Of a DNA stretch of 64,000 nt, positions 24,010 through 32,457 are shown in pieces. Every line of letters starts with the position of its first letter. Position 1 is the first letter of the stretch. Under the pieces are notes generated by a model that was not told the DNA's origin, made no database searches, and worked only from the letters and a program-made list of their open reading frames with translations. The stretch lies in contig CALMNL010000004.1 in assembly GCA_937868765.1 (NCBI GenBank), positions 446,749 to 510,748 of the forward strand, read 5' to 3'. The position numbers and the translations under genes are program-made. This stretch comes from an uncultured Desulfatitalea sp. GTDB lineage: Bacteria > Desulfobacterota > Desulfobacteria > Desulfobacterales > Desulfosarcinaceae.

Positions 24010-25170
24010 ATGAAATTGAACAAGCGCATAGGTCTCACCCTGGGGTTGCTTCTCATCATTTTGGCTGGACCGGCTTGGGCTAAGGAGAAGGTGCAGGTGG
24101 CATTTATAGGCCCTCTTACCGGCGGGGTGTCCGCCATCGGCGTCGGAGGAAGGAACTCGGCCGATCTCGCGGTACGGTTGAGAAACGCGGATCCCAAGGC
24201 CAAATACGAGTATGAACTGGTGGTCCTGGATGACGAGTGCAAGCCGAACACGGGCGTGCAGGTGGCCACCAAGGCGGCCGCGGATAAAAAAATCATCGCG
24301 GCCGCGGCCCACTATTGTTCCGTGGTGGCCTTGGCCGGCGTGGACGTGTACCACAAATTCGGCCTGCCCATCGTGGTCTGGGGAGCGGTGCATCCCGACA
24401 TCACCTATGGAAACGACTACAAAGAGATCCATCGGGTCAACGGCACGATGATCAATCAGAATGAAGTCGCCGCCAAATTCGTCAAGGAGCTGGGGTACAA
24501 GACCTGGGTGAATCTCTACGACACCACCGATTACGGCAAGGGCATGAACGAGTATTTCTCCAAATACCTCACCGCCAACGGCGGAAAAATTCTGGGCAGT
24601 TTCGGCGTCACCGCCGACCAGCAGGACTTTACGGCCGAACTGACCCAGGCCAAAAAGCTCGATCCGGACGTCATCTGGTTCGGCGGCCTGACACCGCTGG
24701 GCGTGCGGATCCGGCTGCAGATGGAGAAACTGGGCCTCACCAGCCAGTTCCAGAGCTGCTCGGGCATCATCTCCGATGCCTACGTCACCGGCACTGGCGA
24801 ACTGGCCGAAGGGACCATCGCCTTCAGGGAAGGCGAACCTGTCGAGCATCTGCCCGGCGGCAAATGGTTCATGGAGGAATACAACAAGGCGGGATACAGT
24901 GAGGCGCCGGATGCCTTCGGTCCGTTTGCCTTCGTCGCCATGAACCTGATTCTGGATACCATCGAAGAGGTCGGGCCGAAACGCAAAGCGGTGGTCAAGC
25001 GCATGGAAAACATCAAGGATTACAAATCCATCGTCGGCGCCGTGACCTTCGACGAACACGGCCAGAACATCTCGCCGGCCATCACCAAGTATGTGGTTCA
25101 GGACGGCCAGTGGGTGCCCTGGCAGGATTCCGAATATGCCGCCGGCAAACGCCAACTGAAGAGACGCTAA
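24010..25170 (+). CDS. livK: LIV-type ABC transporter substrate-binding protein 1
   Basis: 386 aa. Signal peptide about residues 1-23 (ends GPAWA-KEK). Mature protein is a type I periplasmic-binding protein: VAFIGPLTGGVSAIGVGGRNSADLAV, then the VVLDDECKPNTGVQVATKA segment typical of LivJ/K-like receptors. Start ATG 24010 has GGAGGAA upstream. Ligand class is amino acids, peptides or aromatic/organic acids; the adjacent M20 peptidase favours an acylated or peptidyl amino acid, by inference. A strong hairpin (25178-25208) follows the stop. Confidence 0.9.
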   Translation: MKLNKRIGLTLGLLLIILAGPAWAKEKVQVAFIGPLTGGVSAIGVGGRNSADLAVRLRNADPKAKYEYELVVLDDECKPNTGVQVATKAAADKKIIAAAAHYCSVVALAGVDVYHKFGLPIVVWGAVHPDITYGNDYKEIHRVNGTMINQNEVAAKFVKELGYKTWVNLYDTTDYGKGMNEYFSKYLTANGGKILGSFGVTADQQDFTAELTQAKKLDPDVIWFGGLTPLGVRIRLQMEKLGLTSQFQSCSGIISDAYVTGTGELAEGTIAFREGEPVEHLPGGKWFMEEYNKAGYSEAPDAFGPFAFVAMNLILDTIEEVGPKRKAVVKRMENIKDYKSIVGAVTFDEHGQNISPAITKYVVQDGQWVPWQDSEYAAGKRQLKRR

Positions 25171-25177
25171 CCGAAAC

Positions 25178-25208
25178 CGGTGAAGCGGCTGTCCGGGCCG
25201 CTTCACCG
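25178..25208. repeat. hairpin after binding-protein gene, importer 1
   Basis: Perfect 12-bp arms CGGTGAAGCGGC (25178-25189) and GCCGCTTCACCG (25197-25208), 7-base loop. Located between livK and livH. No T-run. Probably an attenuator or 3'-end stabiliser that yields more binding protein than permease. Confidence 0.6.
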
Positions 25209-25337
25209 CCTCGTCCCCCGTCTGCCAAATCGAAAGCGTACCCCCGGCGGTTCTTCGTTTTGTCCGATGCATGGCACCGAGCGTCGATGCCACGCGGCCA
25301 TTTCGCGAAATTCCGACTGACACATGGACAAACCCCG

Positions 25338-26258
25338 ATGGACATTGGACTGATCGCGCAGCAAACGGTAAACGGATTGATGTTGGGGTTGATTTATTCC
25401 CTGGTCGCCGTGGGGTTCACCCTTTTTTTCGGGGTGCTGGACGTCATCAAGTTTTCCCACGGCGACATGCTGACCTGGGGCGTTTTCACGGCTTTTTCGG
25501 TCTACCTCGGTCTTACGCTGATCGGTCTGGCCGCCCCCGTTCTCATCCTGGTGATCGTGGCCCTGGTCGCCATGGCGGCCATCGGATTCCTGGGCGCGGC
25601 CATTGCCAAGGTGCTGATCATTCCCCTGAAAGGCGCACCGCCGCTCAACACCCTGTTGATCACGCTGATGTTGGGGACCGTGCTGCGGGAGTCGATCCGC
25701 TTGTTCTATCCGGACGGCGCCAATCCCAAGCACTTCCCGGCGCTTCTGCCCGACTGGAGCCATTCCTGGGGCCATTTCACCCTGCGTTTCGACAATGCCC
25801 TCATGCTGCTCACCGGCCTCCTGATGATCGTGCTGGTGCAGTTGGTCATCAAGCGCACCAAGCTGGGCATGGCCATTCGCGCGGTCAGTCAGGATGAGGA
25901 GACCGCCCGGGTCATGGGGATCAACTTCAATCTGGTGGTGTACGTCACCTTTGCCATCGGCTCCGCTCTGGCCGCGTTTGCCGGCGTCATCTATGTCCTT
26001 TATTACAACGAATTGAGTTTCAATATGGGATTGCTCCTGGGGGCCATCGGTTTCAGCGCCGCCGCGGTCGGCGGTTTCGGAAACATCTACGGCGCCATTG
26101 TGGGCGGATTCCTCTTCGCCATGCTGCAATCCATCGGGGCTGCGGCACTGCCTTTTGCCAGCGCCTATAAGGATGTATTCGCCTTCGGCGTGGTCATCGT
26201 CCTGATCGCGGTCAAACCGACCGGCATTCTGGGTGAAAAAGAAACGGAAAGAGTCTAA
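25338..26258 (+). CDS. livH: LIV-type ABC transporter permease LivH 1
   Basis: 306 aa, about eight membrane segments, starting MDIGLIAQQTVNGLMLGLIYSLVAVG, a typical LivH N-terminus. The FFGVLDVIKFSHGDMLTWG segment (about residues 34-52) is the conserved permease motif. The intracellular loop TKLGMAIRAVSQDEETARVMGI is the EAA-like contact with the ATPases. It lies about 170 bases after the binding-protein gene and a few bases before livM. Confidence 0.93.
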   Translation: MDIGLIAQQTVNGLMLGLIYSLVAVGFTLFFGVLDVIKFSHGDMLTWGVFTAFSVYLGLTLIGLAAPVLILVIVALVAMAAIGFLGAAIAKVLIIPLKGAPPLNTLLITLMLGTVLRESIRLFYPDGANPKHFPALLPDWSHSWGHFTLRFDNALMLLTGLLMIVLVQLVIKRTKLGMAIRAVSQDEETARVMGINFNLVVYVTFAIGSALAAFAGVIYVLYYNELSFNMGLLLGAIGFSAAAVGGFGNIYGAIVGGFLFAMLQSIGAAALPFASAYKDVFAFGVVIVLIAVKPTGILGEKETERV

Positions 26259-26262
26259 ACAG

Positions 26263-27435
26263 ATGTCCGAGCCATCGCGCACACACGCTTCACTTCTCCC
26301 CTCTGTCGCGGCCGTTCTGGCCGGCGCGGTCTACATGGTCTTTTTTCTGGCGGGCGAGTCCCAGATGGTGGTTTTCGGACTGCTCGTGGGCGCGGTTCTC
26401 GCCCTGGCGGCATTCAAGCATTGGCGGGTTCTGGATGCCGTCGGACAGAGTGCCCGGGACCATCAGGGTCCGTTTTCCATCGTCGTGGTGGCGGCGGTCG
26501 CGGCGGTATGCCTCTATTTTTACGATGATGCCTTCGTGCTTTTTCTCCTGGGCACGGTTCTGGTGTACGTGCTGACTTGCCTGGGCTTGAACATCCAGTT
26601 CGGATTCGTGGGCGTCATGAATTTTGCGGGGGCCTCGTTTTTCGGGGTCGGCTGTTATACCGCGGCCGTTCTGACCAAACACACGGCGCTGCCCCATCTG
26701 CTGATCATTGTGCTGGGGGGCTTGCTGGCCGCCCTCCTGGGCTTTGTCATCCTGATACCGGTGCTCAAGACCCGGGGGCATTACGCGGCGCTGGTGACCA
26801 TCGCCTTTGCCCTGCTGTTCAAAACGTTCCTGGAGGTCAACGATACGCTCGGCGGGCCCCAGGGGTTGAAGGCGGCCGGGCTGAACCTGTTCGGCTGGGA
26901 CGTCGGCCGGGATATCGCCATCGGCGACTTCGAGGGTTCTTTCTACCTGGGGTATATCGCCGTGATTCTGCTGCTGGCCATTCTGGGTTTCATCATGGCG
27001 CGCCGCATGGAGGATTCCTGGATCGGCCTGAACATGGACGCGGTGCGCCTGGACGAAACGGTGAGCGCCTGTTTCGGGCAATCCATTCCCCGCTGGAAGA
27101 TCACGGCCTTTACGATCGGCAATTTCTACTGCGGGGTGGCGGGCGCCTTTTACGCCATGATGCTCGGGTACATTGCGCCGACCAACTTCACCTTCGGAGA
27201 CTCGCTGATCCTGCTGTCCATCGTGATCCTGGGCGGACTGGGTTCCCTGTGGGGAACGGTGGTCGCGACAGGCATCGTGATCATCATTCCCGAAAAGTTT
27301 CAAGTCCTGCAGGAGTATCGCTTTTTATTGTTTTCCGCCCTGGTGATCGCCATTTTGCTGTTCCGGCCCCAGGGCCTGCTGCCGCGCCCCCTGCGCGGCT
27401 ACCGTACGTTGAAGTCGCTTCCCGGCAAAAGTTGA
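26263..27435 (+). CDS. livM: LIV-type ABC transporter permease LivM 1
   Basis: 390 aa, membrane protein with about ten helices. LGLNIQFGFVGVMNFAGASFFGVG is the conserved LivM segment; the N-terminal extension (about residues 1-95) has three helices. I use ATG 26263; a GTG at 26233 would overlap livH. The loop with RMEDSWIGLNMDAVRLDETVSACFG corresponds to the ATPase contact region. Confidence 0.92.
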   Translation: MSEPSRTHASLLPSVAAVLAGAVYMVFFLAGESQMVVFGLLVGAVLALAAFKHWRVLDAVGQSARDHQGPFSIVVVAAVAAVCLYFYDDAFVLFLLGTVLVYVLTCLGLNIQFGFVGVMNFAGASFFGVGCYTAAVLTKHTALPHLLIIVLGGLLAALLGFVILIPVLKTRGHYAALVTIAFALLFKTFLEVNDTLGGPQGLKAAGLNLFGWDVGRDIAIGDFEGSFYLGYIAVILLLAILGFIMARRMEDSWIGLNMDAVRLDETVSACFGQSIPRWKITAFTIGNFYCGVAGAFYAMMLGYIAPTNFTFGDSLILLSIVILGGLGSLWGTVVATGIVIIIPEKFQVLQEYRFLLFSALVIAILLFRPQGLLPRPLRGYRTLKSLPGKS

Positions 27436-27450
27436 AATAAAGGATTCCCA

Positions 27451-28227
27451 TTGCAGAACCCATTGCTGAGCATCTCCAATCTCGGAAAAAAATTCGGCGG
27501 CGTCACCGCCCTGGTGGACCTGGACCTGGCGGTGCCGCGGAATCGCATCTTCGGCCTGATCGGGCCCAACGGCTCCGGCAAGACCACTTTTTTCAACGTG
27601 GTCACCGGCATCTATCCGGCGACGTCCGGAACAGTGGTCTTCGAAAAAGAAGACATCACCCGCTTCTCTCCCCAGAAAGTCTACCGGGCAGGTGTGGCGC
27701 GCACGTTCCAGCGTTCCCGCCTGCTGCTGCCGTTGAGCATCCTGGACAACATCACCCTGGGCGATCACAGCCAATTGGAGAACGGCCTTTTCTTCAATCT
27801 CTTCCGAAGGCGGGCGCTGGCGGCCCAGTATCGGCAACTGCTGGACAAGTCGCGCGATCTGATTACTATTTTCGATCCCGGTCTGGCGGATCGCATCTTC
27901 GAACCCGTGGTCAATCTGCCCATGATTTCGCGCCGACGCATCGAAATCTGCCGAGCCCTGATCTCCAACCCGAAGCTCCTGCTCCTGGATGAACCGTCGG
28001 CCGGCATGACCCATGAGGAAACCCACCGGCTGATCGATGATATTTTGCAAATCAAAGACAAAATAGCGGACCTGACCATCATCATCATCGAGCACGAGAT
28101 GTCGGTCATGGAGCGCATCACCGATCACTGCGCGGTGCTCAATTTCGGCCAGAAAATCTGCGAGGGAACCTACCAGCAGGTTGCCGCCGATCCCGAGGTC
28201 CAGAAGGCCTATCTGGGGGTGGATTGA
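27451..28227 (+). CDS. livG: LIV-type ABC transporter ATPase LivG 1
   Basis: 258 aa ATP-binding subunit. Walker A GPNGSGKTT at about residues 38-46, the LivG-specific VARTFQRSRLL Q-loop region, Walker B LLLLDEPSAGM at about 178-188, and His switch IIEHEMSV. The signature motif is weak: MISRRRIEICRAL replaces LSGGQ, which should reduce or alter ATPase cooperation but occurs in some LivG proteins. The start is TTG 27451 with AAAGGA upstream. Overlaps livF by one base. Confidence 0.92.
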   Translation: MQNPLLSISNLGKKFGGVTALVDLDLAVPRNRIFGLIGPNGSGKTTFFNVVTGIYPATSGTVVFEKEDITRFSPQKVYRAGVARTFQRSRLLLPLSILDNITLGDHSQLENGLFFNLFRRRALAAQYRQLLDKSRDLITIFDPGLADRIFEPVVNLPMISRRRIEICRALISNPKLLLLDEPSAGMTHEETHRLIDDILQIKDKIADLTIIIIEHEMSVMERITDHCAVLNFGQKICEGTYQQVAADPEVQKAYLGVD

Positions 28228-28946
28228 TGGAGAAGAAGGTATCCGCATTGAGCGTCCGGGGGATCTATACCGGCTACGACCGGGCCGATGTGATTGAAGA
28301 TCTATCCCTCGAAGTCGAGGAAGGAACCATCACCTGTCTTCTCGGCAACAACGGTTCCGGAAAAACCACCGTCATCCGTTCCATCCTGGGCCTGACTCCT
28401 CCCCGGGCCGGGCGCATTCTCTTCCATGACGCCGACATCACGCACCTGGCCACCCACAAGATCGTCCGTCTGGGTCTGGCCTCTATCCCCGAAGGGCGCA
28501 AGGTCTTTCCCGGGCTGACTGTGGAAGAGAATCTGCGCCTGGGCGGATATCAGGAAGACGACAAAGAGGTGCTGCTGGCGCGCATGCAAAAAGTCTATGC
28601 GCTTTTCCCGAGGCTCGAAGAGCGCTCGACTCAGCTCGCCGGCACCATGTCGGGAGGAGAACAGGCCATGGTCTCCATCGGCCGCGGTTTGATGGGGGCG
28701 CCGAAGCTGTTGATCATCGACGAACCCTCCCTGGGCCTCTCGCCTTTGCTGGTGAAGGAGAACTTTCGTATCATTCAGAGCATCCGAGAGCAGAACATCA
28801 CGGTTTTTCTGGTGGAACAGAACGTACGACAGACCTTGGCCATTTCCGACTACGGGTACGTTCTCTCCAAAGGTCGGGTCGTGGCCCAGGGGAGTGCCGA
28901 CACCCTTCGCGACAATGAAGAGGTGAGGCAGGCTTATTTCGGATAA
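28227..28946 (+). CDS. livF: LIV-type ABC transporter ATPase LivF 1
   Basis: 239 aa. Walker A GNNGSGKTT at about 38-46, IPEGRKVFPGLTVEENL (LivF-typical), signature MSGGEQAMVSIGRGLM, Walker B LLIIDEPSLGLSP, and VEQNVRQTL as the switch. ATG 28227 overlaps the livG stop. It completes importer 1; an M20 peptidase gene follows 99 bases later. Confidence 0.94.
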   Translation: MEKKVSALSVRGIYTGYDRADVIEDLSLEVEEGTITCLLGNNGSGKTTVIRSILGLTPPRAGRILFHDADITHLATHKIVRLGLASIPEGRKVFPGLTVEENLRLGGYQEDDKEVLLARMQKVYALFPRLEERSTQLAGTMSGGEQAMVSIGRGLMGAPKLLIIDEPSLGLSPLLVKENFRIIQSIREQNITVFLVEQNVRQTLAISDYGYVLSKGRVVAQGSADTLRDNEEVRQAYFG

Positions 28947-29045
28947 ATCTTAGCAACGGTGCACGCTGCCGGCTTGCCTTGGCATCCGGCGCAATTCGGT
29001 GCCATCGCACCGTGAACGCCGAAAACGTCTTTTGAGGTGTGGAAC

Positions 29046-30179
29046 ATGCCACGTATACCTGATGCAGTGGAACTGACCCAGACCCTTGTCCGCATGGACA
29101 CCATCAATCCTCCCGGAAATGAGGCGCCCGCAGCCCGCTATCTCGGTCGACTGCTGGAAGAGGCCGGGCTGCAGGTTTCCTATCCCCGATTGGCAGAAAA
29201 CAGAACGGGCCTAATCGCCGTTGTTCCTGGAAGTACTTCTAAATTGCCGCTGGTGTTCACGGGGCACCTGGACACCGTTCCCGTGGGCGATGCCCCCTGG
29301 GACTTCCCGCCTCATGGCGGGCAAATCAGCAATGGGCGCCTTTGGGGCAGAGGCGCCAGCGATATGAAAAGCGGCGTGGCGGCCATGGCGGTAACGGCGC
29401 TTCACCTGGCGGCTGAACCCCAGGGGCAGGGTGGAGTTGTTTTCGTCTTCACGACCGGAGAAGAGACCGGTTGCGAGGGGGCATTGCAGATGCAGGCCAG
29501 CGGCGCGTTGCCCCGTGCGGCCGGCGCGCTCGTCGTGGCGGAACCCACCGGCAACCTTCCCTTCTTGGGCCATAAAGGGGCACTGTGGCTGGAGTGTACC
29601 GCCAGGGGCAAGTCCGCTCATGGATCTATGCCCGATCTGGGCGTCAATGCCATTTTCAAGGCGGCGCGGGCCGCGACCAGCCTCGAGCATTTCTTCGCCT
29701 TGGCGCCGGCCCACCCTCAATTGGGTAAACCCACGGTAAACGTAGGGACCTTCATCGGCGGCACCAAGATCAACATGGTGCCCGATTCGGCCCGCTTCCA
29801 GGTAGACTTGCGCAGCGTGCCGGGGATGGCGCACGCGCCGCTTCTCGAGCAGATCGAGGGCCACATGGGGCCGGACATCGAGGTGACGTGCCTGGTCGAC
29901 TTGCCCGCCGTTCTTACGCCAGCCGCCGATGCCTGGATTATCCGAGTCTTCGATGTTCTAGAGCGGATTCAGGGGCACAGACCGAAACCCGAATATGTCA
30001 ACTATTTCACCGATGCTTCCGTTCTGACGTCGGCCCTGAAAAAACCGCCCACCCTGATCATGGGACCGGGCGAACCCTCCCAGGCCCATAAGACCAATGA
30101 ATACTGCGATGTTGAAAAAATCGTAAAGTCCGTAGTGTTTTATCGGGCGATCGCAGAAGAATGGCTTGCGTCCTCATGA
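29046..30179 (+). CDS. M20 family metallopeptidase (ArgE/DapE-like)
   Basis: 377 aa. Di-zinc amidohydrolase of the M20 family. Metal ligands are visible: His in TGHLDTVPVG (about residues 77-86), bridging Asp in GRGASDMKSG (about 104-113), catalytic Glu pair in TTGEETGCEG (about 138-147), and a C-terminal PSQAHKTNEY His. Central GKSAHGSMPDLG is the dimerisation-domain His. Likely cleaves an N-acyl or peptidyl amino acid. It follows livKHMGF in the same direction and may process the imported solute. ATG 29046 has GAGG upstream; a GTG at 29037 is possible. Its stop coincides with the edge of a kinase-derived fragment. Confidence 0.88.
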   Translation: MPRIPDAVELTQTLVRMDTINPPGNEAPAARYLGRLLEEAGLQVSYPRLAENRTGLIAVVPGSTSKLPLVFTGHLDTVPVGDAPWDFPPHGGQISNGRLWGRGASDMKSGVAAMAVTALHLAAEPQGQGGVVFVFTTGEETGCEGALQMQASGALPRAAGALVVAEPTGNLPFLGHKGALWLECTARGKSAHGSMPDLGVNAIFKAARAATSLEHFFALAPAHPQLGKPTVNVGTFIGGTKINMVPDSARFQVDLRSVPGMAHAPLLEQIEGHMGPDIEVTCLVDLPAVLTPAADAWIIRVFDVLERIQGHRPKPEYVNYFTDASVLTSALKKPPTLIMGPGEPSQAHKTNEYCDVEKIVKSVVFYRAIAEEWLASS

Positions 30180-30394
30180 CCCGGGATGCGGTGGCGCCGC
30201 TGCTGGCGGATTACAGCGAAGCCATGGCCGCCCGGCAGGTGCGCCTGCGCCGCGCCGAGGGCCTGGCCCAGGGCACGGGGTTGGGGCTCTTCATCACCCG
30301 CGACATCGTGCGGCGCCACGGCGGCGAGATCCATGCCGCCTGCGACGGCGACCAGTGGGCCACGTTCGTCTTCCCCCTGCCGGCGACGGCCTGA
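30174..30394 (+). pseudogene. truncated, internally deleted copy of a sensor-kinase 3' end
   Basis: From CATGAcCCGGGATG onward this matches the kinase gene at 23178-23625: VAPLLADYSEAMAARQVRLR is followed directly by RAEGLAQGTGLGLFITRDI and ends DGDQWATFVFPLPATA. The copy lacks a 225-base (75-codon) segment, equal to the distance between the two GTGCGCCTGCGC copies in the intact gene (23242-23253 and 23467-23478); a single copy remains here at 30239-30250. The reading frame is retained, including the G box, but the N box is gone. It begins at the M20 peptidase stop. Not expected to be functional. Confidence 0.8.
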
Positions 30395-30432
30395 GGCCGG
30401 TTTCGAATCGGCAACCATCGAACGGCAGGCGG

Positions 30433-31140
30433 CTACAGTCGATTACGGAAAAAATCCTGCACAAACTGGATGTGCCGGCGCATGGCCTCGGTGGCCTCCT
30501 TGGGATCGCGCCGCTTGATGGCGGCGATGATGGTGCCGTGCTGCCGCAGGATCTCGTCGATGTTGCGGGGGTTTTCGTAGAGGTGGCTCAGGTTCTTTTT
30601 GATGCCGACGAAGAGAAAATCGTAGAAATTCTTCATCAGATAGACGTGCACCGAATTCTTGGTGGCGTAGGCCAGGGCCATGTGGAAAGCGGTATCGGCC
30701 TCGGTGCCCAGGCGGCCGGAGCTGACTTCCGCGCGCATCTCCTCCAGGCTGGCGTCCATGAATGCAAGGTCTTCCTTCACGGCCCGCACCGCGGCCAGCG
30801 CCGCGGCGTTGCACTCCAGCCCCATGCGCACCTCGAGCAGATCGTTGATGGTGGCGTCCTGCACCTCCATAGCCGCCGCCAGCGGGTTGCCCTGGCGGGT
30901 GTCCGGGGAGCGCACGAAGGTTCCCTGTCCCTGTTTGTGTTCGAGCAGGCCCAGCACCACGAGCTTGTTGATGGCATTGCGCACGGTGGTGCGACTCACG
31001 CCCAGGGCTTGGGACAACTCCCGCTCGGGCAGGATCTGCTCGCCGGCTTTGAGCTGCCCGCGGAAGATCGATTCGCGAATCTGGTCAAACACCTGGTCGG
31101 ATATGTTCTTGGGTTTGATCGGCTGGAGGGGCATTGGCAT
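30433..31140 (-). CDS. GntR/FCD-family transcriptional regulator
   Basis: 235 aa. N-terminal winged helix of the GntR family (about residues 10-75) with ISDQVFDQIRESI, LPERELSQALGVSRTTVRNAI and the wing QGQGTFV. C-terminal FCD ligand domain (about 95-225) with LEVRMGLE, FHMALAYAT and EILRQHGTIIAAI, the family's metal-binding Asp/His positions. Relatives (LldR, GlcC, PdhR) sense lactate, glycolate or pyruvate. It overlaps the GlcF-like gene by 56 bases. Two matching operators lie at 33873-33883 and 34019-34029, between glcD and dctP, so it probably controls the whole hydroxyacid locus. Confidence 0.92.
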   Translation of the reverse strand: MPMPLQPIKPKNISDQVFDQIRESIFRGQLKAGEQILPERELSQALGVSRTTVRNAINKLVVLGLLEHKQGQGTFVRSPDTRQGNPLAAAMEVQDATINDLLEVRMGLECNAAALAAVRAVKEDLAFMDASLEEMRAEVSSGRLGTEADTAFHMALAYATKNSVHVYLMKNFYDFLFVGIKKNLSHLYENPRNIDEILRQHGTIIAAIKRRDPKEATEAMRRHIQFVQDFFRNRL

Positions 31141-32455
31141 GGCGTTTCAGGCTCTCCGCATAGATTTCGATGACATGTCGAACCGTAACAGCGTCGCCGG
31201 CTCGGGACAGCGCATCGGTGAGTTGCAGCATGCAGGCCGGGCAGGCCGTGGCCACGACGCGACAGCCCGACGCCCGGATCAGGTCGCGCTTTCCACCGCC
31301 GATCCGGCTTGAAATCCCGTAATACTTCACATTGAAGCTGCCGCCCATGCCACAGCATTGATCCGGCGACTGCATTTCCGTCCGGCGGCAGCCGCCGGCG
31401 GCGTCCAGCAGGGCGCGCGGCTGGGCGAAGACCCCCAGGGATTTCTTCAGATGGCATGGGTCGTGGTAGGCCACCGGGACGGCCCCGGGGGCCTCCGGGT
31501 CACGTCCGCCAGGGTCCACGATGCGCAAATCTATCAAAAACTGGCTCACATCTAAAGTCTTTTCCGCCAGGGCCCTGGTCCGGGCCTTCAGTTTCGCCGA
31601 GGGGTCGTCGCACATCAGCGGCCAGAACTCCTTGATGGTGGCCGTGCAGGTGGCACAGGCGGTTACCAGGTAGTCGAAGGAGTGCTCTTCGAACCGCGCG
31701 AGATTGTGCCGCACCAGGCGCTGGAAGCTCTCCCGGTCGCCGCCGGAGAGCGCCGGGATGCCGCAGCACCCCTGGTTTGCGGGGATAAAGAGCCCGATGC
31801 CGTGATGGGCGCAAATATCCTGAAAGGCCCGGGCCACGCCGGGGTAGACTTTGTCGATGAGACAGCCCACGAAAAAGGCCACCCGGATGCCGGAGCGGCC
31901 GGCGGGGGTATTCATGGCCGGCACGGCGTGGTGGTAGGGTTCTTCGGCCAGGGGCGTGAAGTGGCGGCCGGTCATGGCGGCCGACAGCAAAGGAGAAGTG
32001 AAGCGGGCGCAGGAGGTGCCCAACAGTTCGCTGGCCGGCCGGGTGAAGATCTTCTGGAATACGGTCCCCCAGGCGGCGGCCCGATCGAGCAAGGCCGGGT
32101 GCGCCAGCAAGCCGCGCAGCACGACCCTCTGGGCGGCGGACATTCCGGCGAAGGCGGTCAGGATGGCCCGGGCCTTGAGGAAGATATCGATGACCCGCAC
32201 GCCGCTCGGACAGTTGGCCTGACACGACCCGCACAGCAGGCATTTGTTGAGCCGCTCGGCCACACCGTCGGGCCGTTCGAAGATCTCGTGCAGCAGCCCG
32301 TCCAAAAGGGCCAGCTTGCCCCGGGCCACGTCGGCTTCGCGGCCGGTCTGGGCGTAAAGCGGGCAGACGGCCTGGCACATCCCGCAGCGCATGCAAACCG
32401 CGAGCTGATCCTCCACCTCGCGCATCAATCCCACCAGCGCGTGCATATCGGCCAT
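31085..32455 (-). CDS. glcF: Fe-S subunit of 2-hydroxyacid oxidase/dehydrogenase (GlcF-like)
   Basis: 456 aa. Two N-terminal 4Fe-4S motifs, CMRCGMCQAVCP (about residues 21-32) and CLLCGSCQANCP (about 72-83), then two CCG domains with GCCGIPALSGG and QCCGMGGSFNVKYYG plus partner Cys motifs ACATCTATIKE and ACPACMLQL. Carries electrons from the GlcD-like flavoprotein to the membrane pool. It lies two bases downstream of glcD on the same strand and overlaps the regulator gene. The substrate could be D-lactate or glycolate. Confidence 0.93.
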   Translation of the reverse strand: MADMHALVGLMREVEDQLAVCMRCGMCQAVCPLYAQTGREADVARGKLALLDGLLHEIFERPDGVAERLNKCLLCGSCQANCPSGVRVIDIFLKARAILTAFAGMSAAQRVVLRGLLAHPALLDRAAAWGTVFQKIFTRPASELLGTSCARFTSPLLSAAMTGRHFTPLAEEPYHHAVPAMNTPAGRSGIRVAFFVGCLIDKVYPGVARAFQDICAHHGIGLFIPANQGCCGIPALSGGDRESFQRLVRHNLARFEEHSFDYLVTACATCTATIKEFWPLMCDDPSAKLKARTRALAEKTLDVSQFLIDLRIVDPGGRDPEAPGAVPVAYHDPCHLKKSLGVFAQPRALLDAAGGCRRTEMQSPDQCCGMGGSFNVKYYGISSRIGGGKRDLIRASGCRVVATACPACMLQLTDALSRAGDAVTVRHVIEIYAESLKRHANAPPADQTQEHIRPGV

Positions 32456-32457
32456 TT

